DNA from: Methanobacteriota archaeon
GTDB taxonomy: Archaea; Altiarchaeota; Altiarchaeia; IMC4; QMZM01
Direction: 5' to 3'
NCBI GenBank assembly: GCA_903930485.1
Contig: CAIYYO010000042.1
Coordinates: 1-5,002, forward strand
Length of the DNA stretch: 5,002 bases
Of this stretch, positions 4,824-5,002 are shown one piece after another. The stretch's first letter is position 1; each line of letters begins with the position of its first letter. Position numbers and translations under genes: made by a program. The notes beneath the pieces were generated by a model, which had not been told where the DNA came from, searched no databases, and was given only the letters and a program-made list of their open reading frames with translations.

Positions 4824-5002
4824 ATGTATCTCACAGAACAGGAACGGGGCATGCTCGACGGCAAAGAAGGCGAGGGCGTGAAGAAGGCGATGGAGATCCT
4901 CGTCGCCCTGGGCGAGATATACGGGGCAAGGGACATGGTCCCGATCACGAGTTCACAGGTCTCGGGCGTCAGTTATAAAAATCTGGGCGATGCGGGTCTG
5001 GA
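4824..5002 (+). CDS. acnX: Partial aconitase-X family protein, phosphomevalonate dehydratase large subunit
   Basis: The first 59 codons are present and the gene runs off the right edge. The peptide MYLTEQERGMLDGKEGEGV, then KKAMEILVALGEIYGARDMVPI, then TSSQVSGVSYKNLGDAGL, matches the characteristic N-terminus of aconitase X (formerly DUF521): the xLTxxExxMLdGxxG opening, the AMxILvxLGeiygA helix, and SGVSYKxxGDAGL. In archaea the large subunit pairs with a small swivel-domain subunit and an iron-sulfur cluster to dehydrate mevalonate 5-phosphate to trans-anhydromevalonate 5-phosphate (EC 4.2.1.182). Other aconitase-X proteins act on hydroxyproline derivatives. The linkage to ubiX and ubiD favours the mevalonate role. 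The gene lies 22 bases after the membrane-protein gene, with GAGGAAGG ahead of the ATG. The cluster-binding cysteines are outside the window. Confidence 0.88.
   Translation, partial: MYLTEQERGMLDGKEGEGVKKAMEILVALGEIYGARDMVPITSSQVSGVSYKNLGDAGL

Noticed and set aside
4700..4948. 82-codon minus-strand frame over the membrane gene and aconitase-X start
   Set aside because: It crosses two well-supported plus-strand genes, including the recognisable aconitase-X N-terminus, and has no independent support.
1..5002. CRISPR array, insertion sequence, prophage or long direct repeats
   Set aside because: I saw no spaced direct repeats, transposase-like reading frame, or terminal inverted repeats; the window is densely filled with housekeeping genes.

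Overview
The window is archaeal. The evidence is a geranylgeranylglyceryl-phosphate-type UbiA prenyltransferase (ether-lipid synthesis), an archaeal-style Trm1, a tRNA gene without an encoded CCA, TATA boxes in AT-rich gaps, largely leaderless-looking starts, and genes of the archaeal 'modified mevalonate' route. Coding DNA is moderately GC-rich and intergenic DNA is AT-rich. The phylum cannot be assigned from this sequence alone.

Layout. Left part (minus strand): the 5' end of an unidentified acidic protein (1-86), a complete tRNA-Thr(GGT) (128-200) with its own TATA box and a T6 stop, a UbiA-family prenyltransferase (239-1117) and Trm1 tRNA G26 dimethyltransferase (1166-2272). A 79-bp AT-rich divergent promoter (2273-2351) separates these from the plus-strand operon: UbiX flavin prenyltransferase (2352-2921), a UbiD-family decarboxylase (2918-4192, 4-base GTGA overlap with ubiX), a membrane protein with an HExxH zinc-protease motif (4193-4801, abutting ubiD), and the first 59 codons of an aconitase-X/phosphomevalonate dehydratase large subunit (4824 to the right edge).

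How it fits together. The N-terminus at 4824 identifies the operon's likely pathway. Aconitase X dehydrates mevalonate 5-phosphate to trans-anhydromevalonate 5-phosphate. The UbiD-family enzyme would decarboxylate this to isopentenyl phosphate, and UbiX would supply the prenylated FMN that UbiD enzymes need. The UbiD is therefore best read as anhydromevalonate-phosphate decarboxylase rather than a ubiquinone or menaquinone enzyme. The UbiA on the opposite strand consumes the C20 product to build the archaeal lipid core, so the locus links isoprenoid supply to membrane lipid synthesis.

The least expected element is the small polytopic HExxH protein inserted between the decarboxylase and dehydratase genes. 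It resembles DUF3267/M50-like membrane zincins, has visibly lower GC than its neighbours, and has no known role in this pathway.
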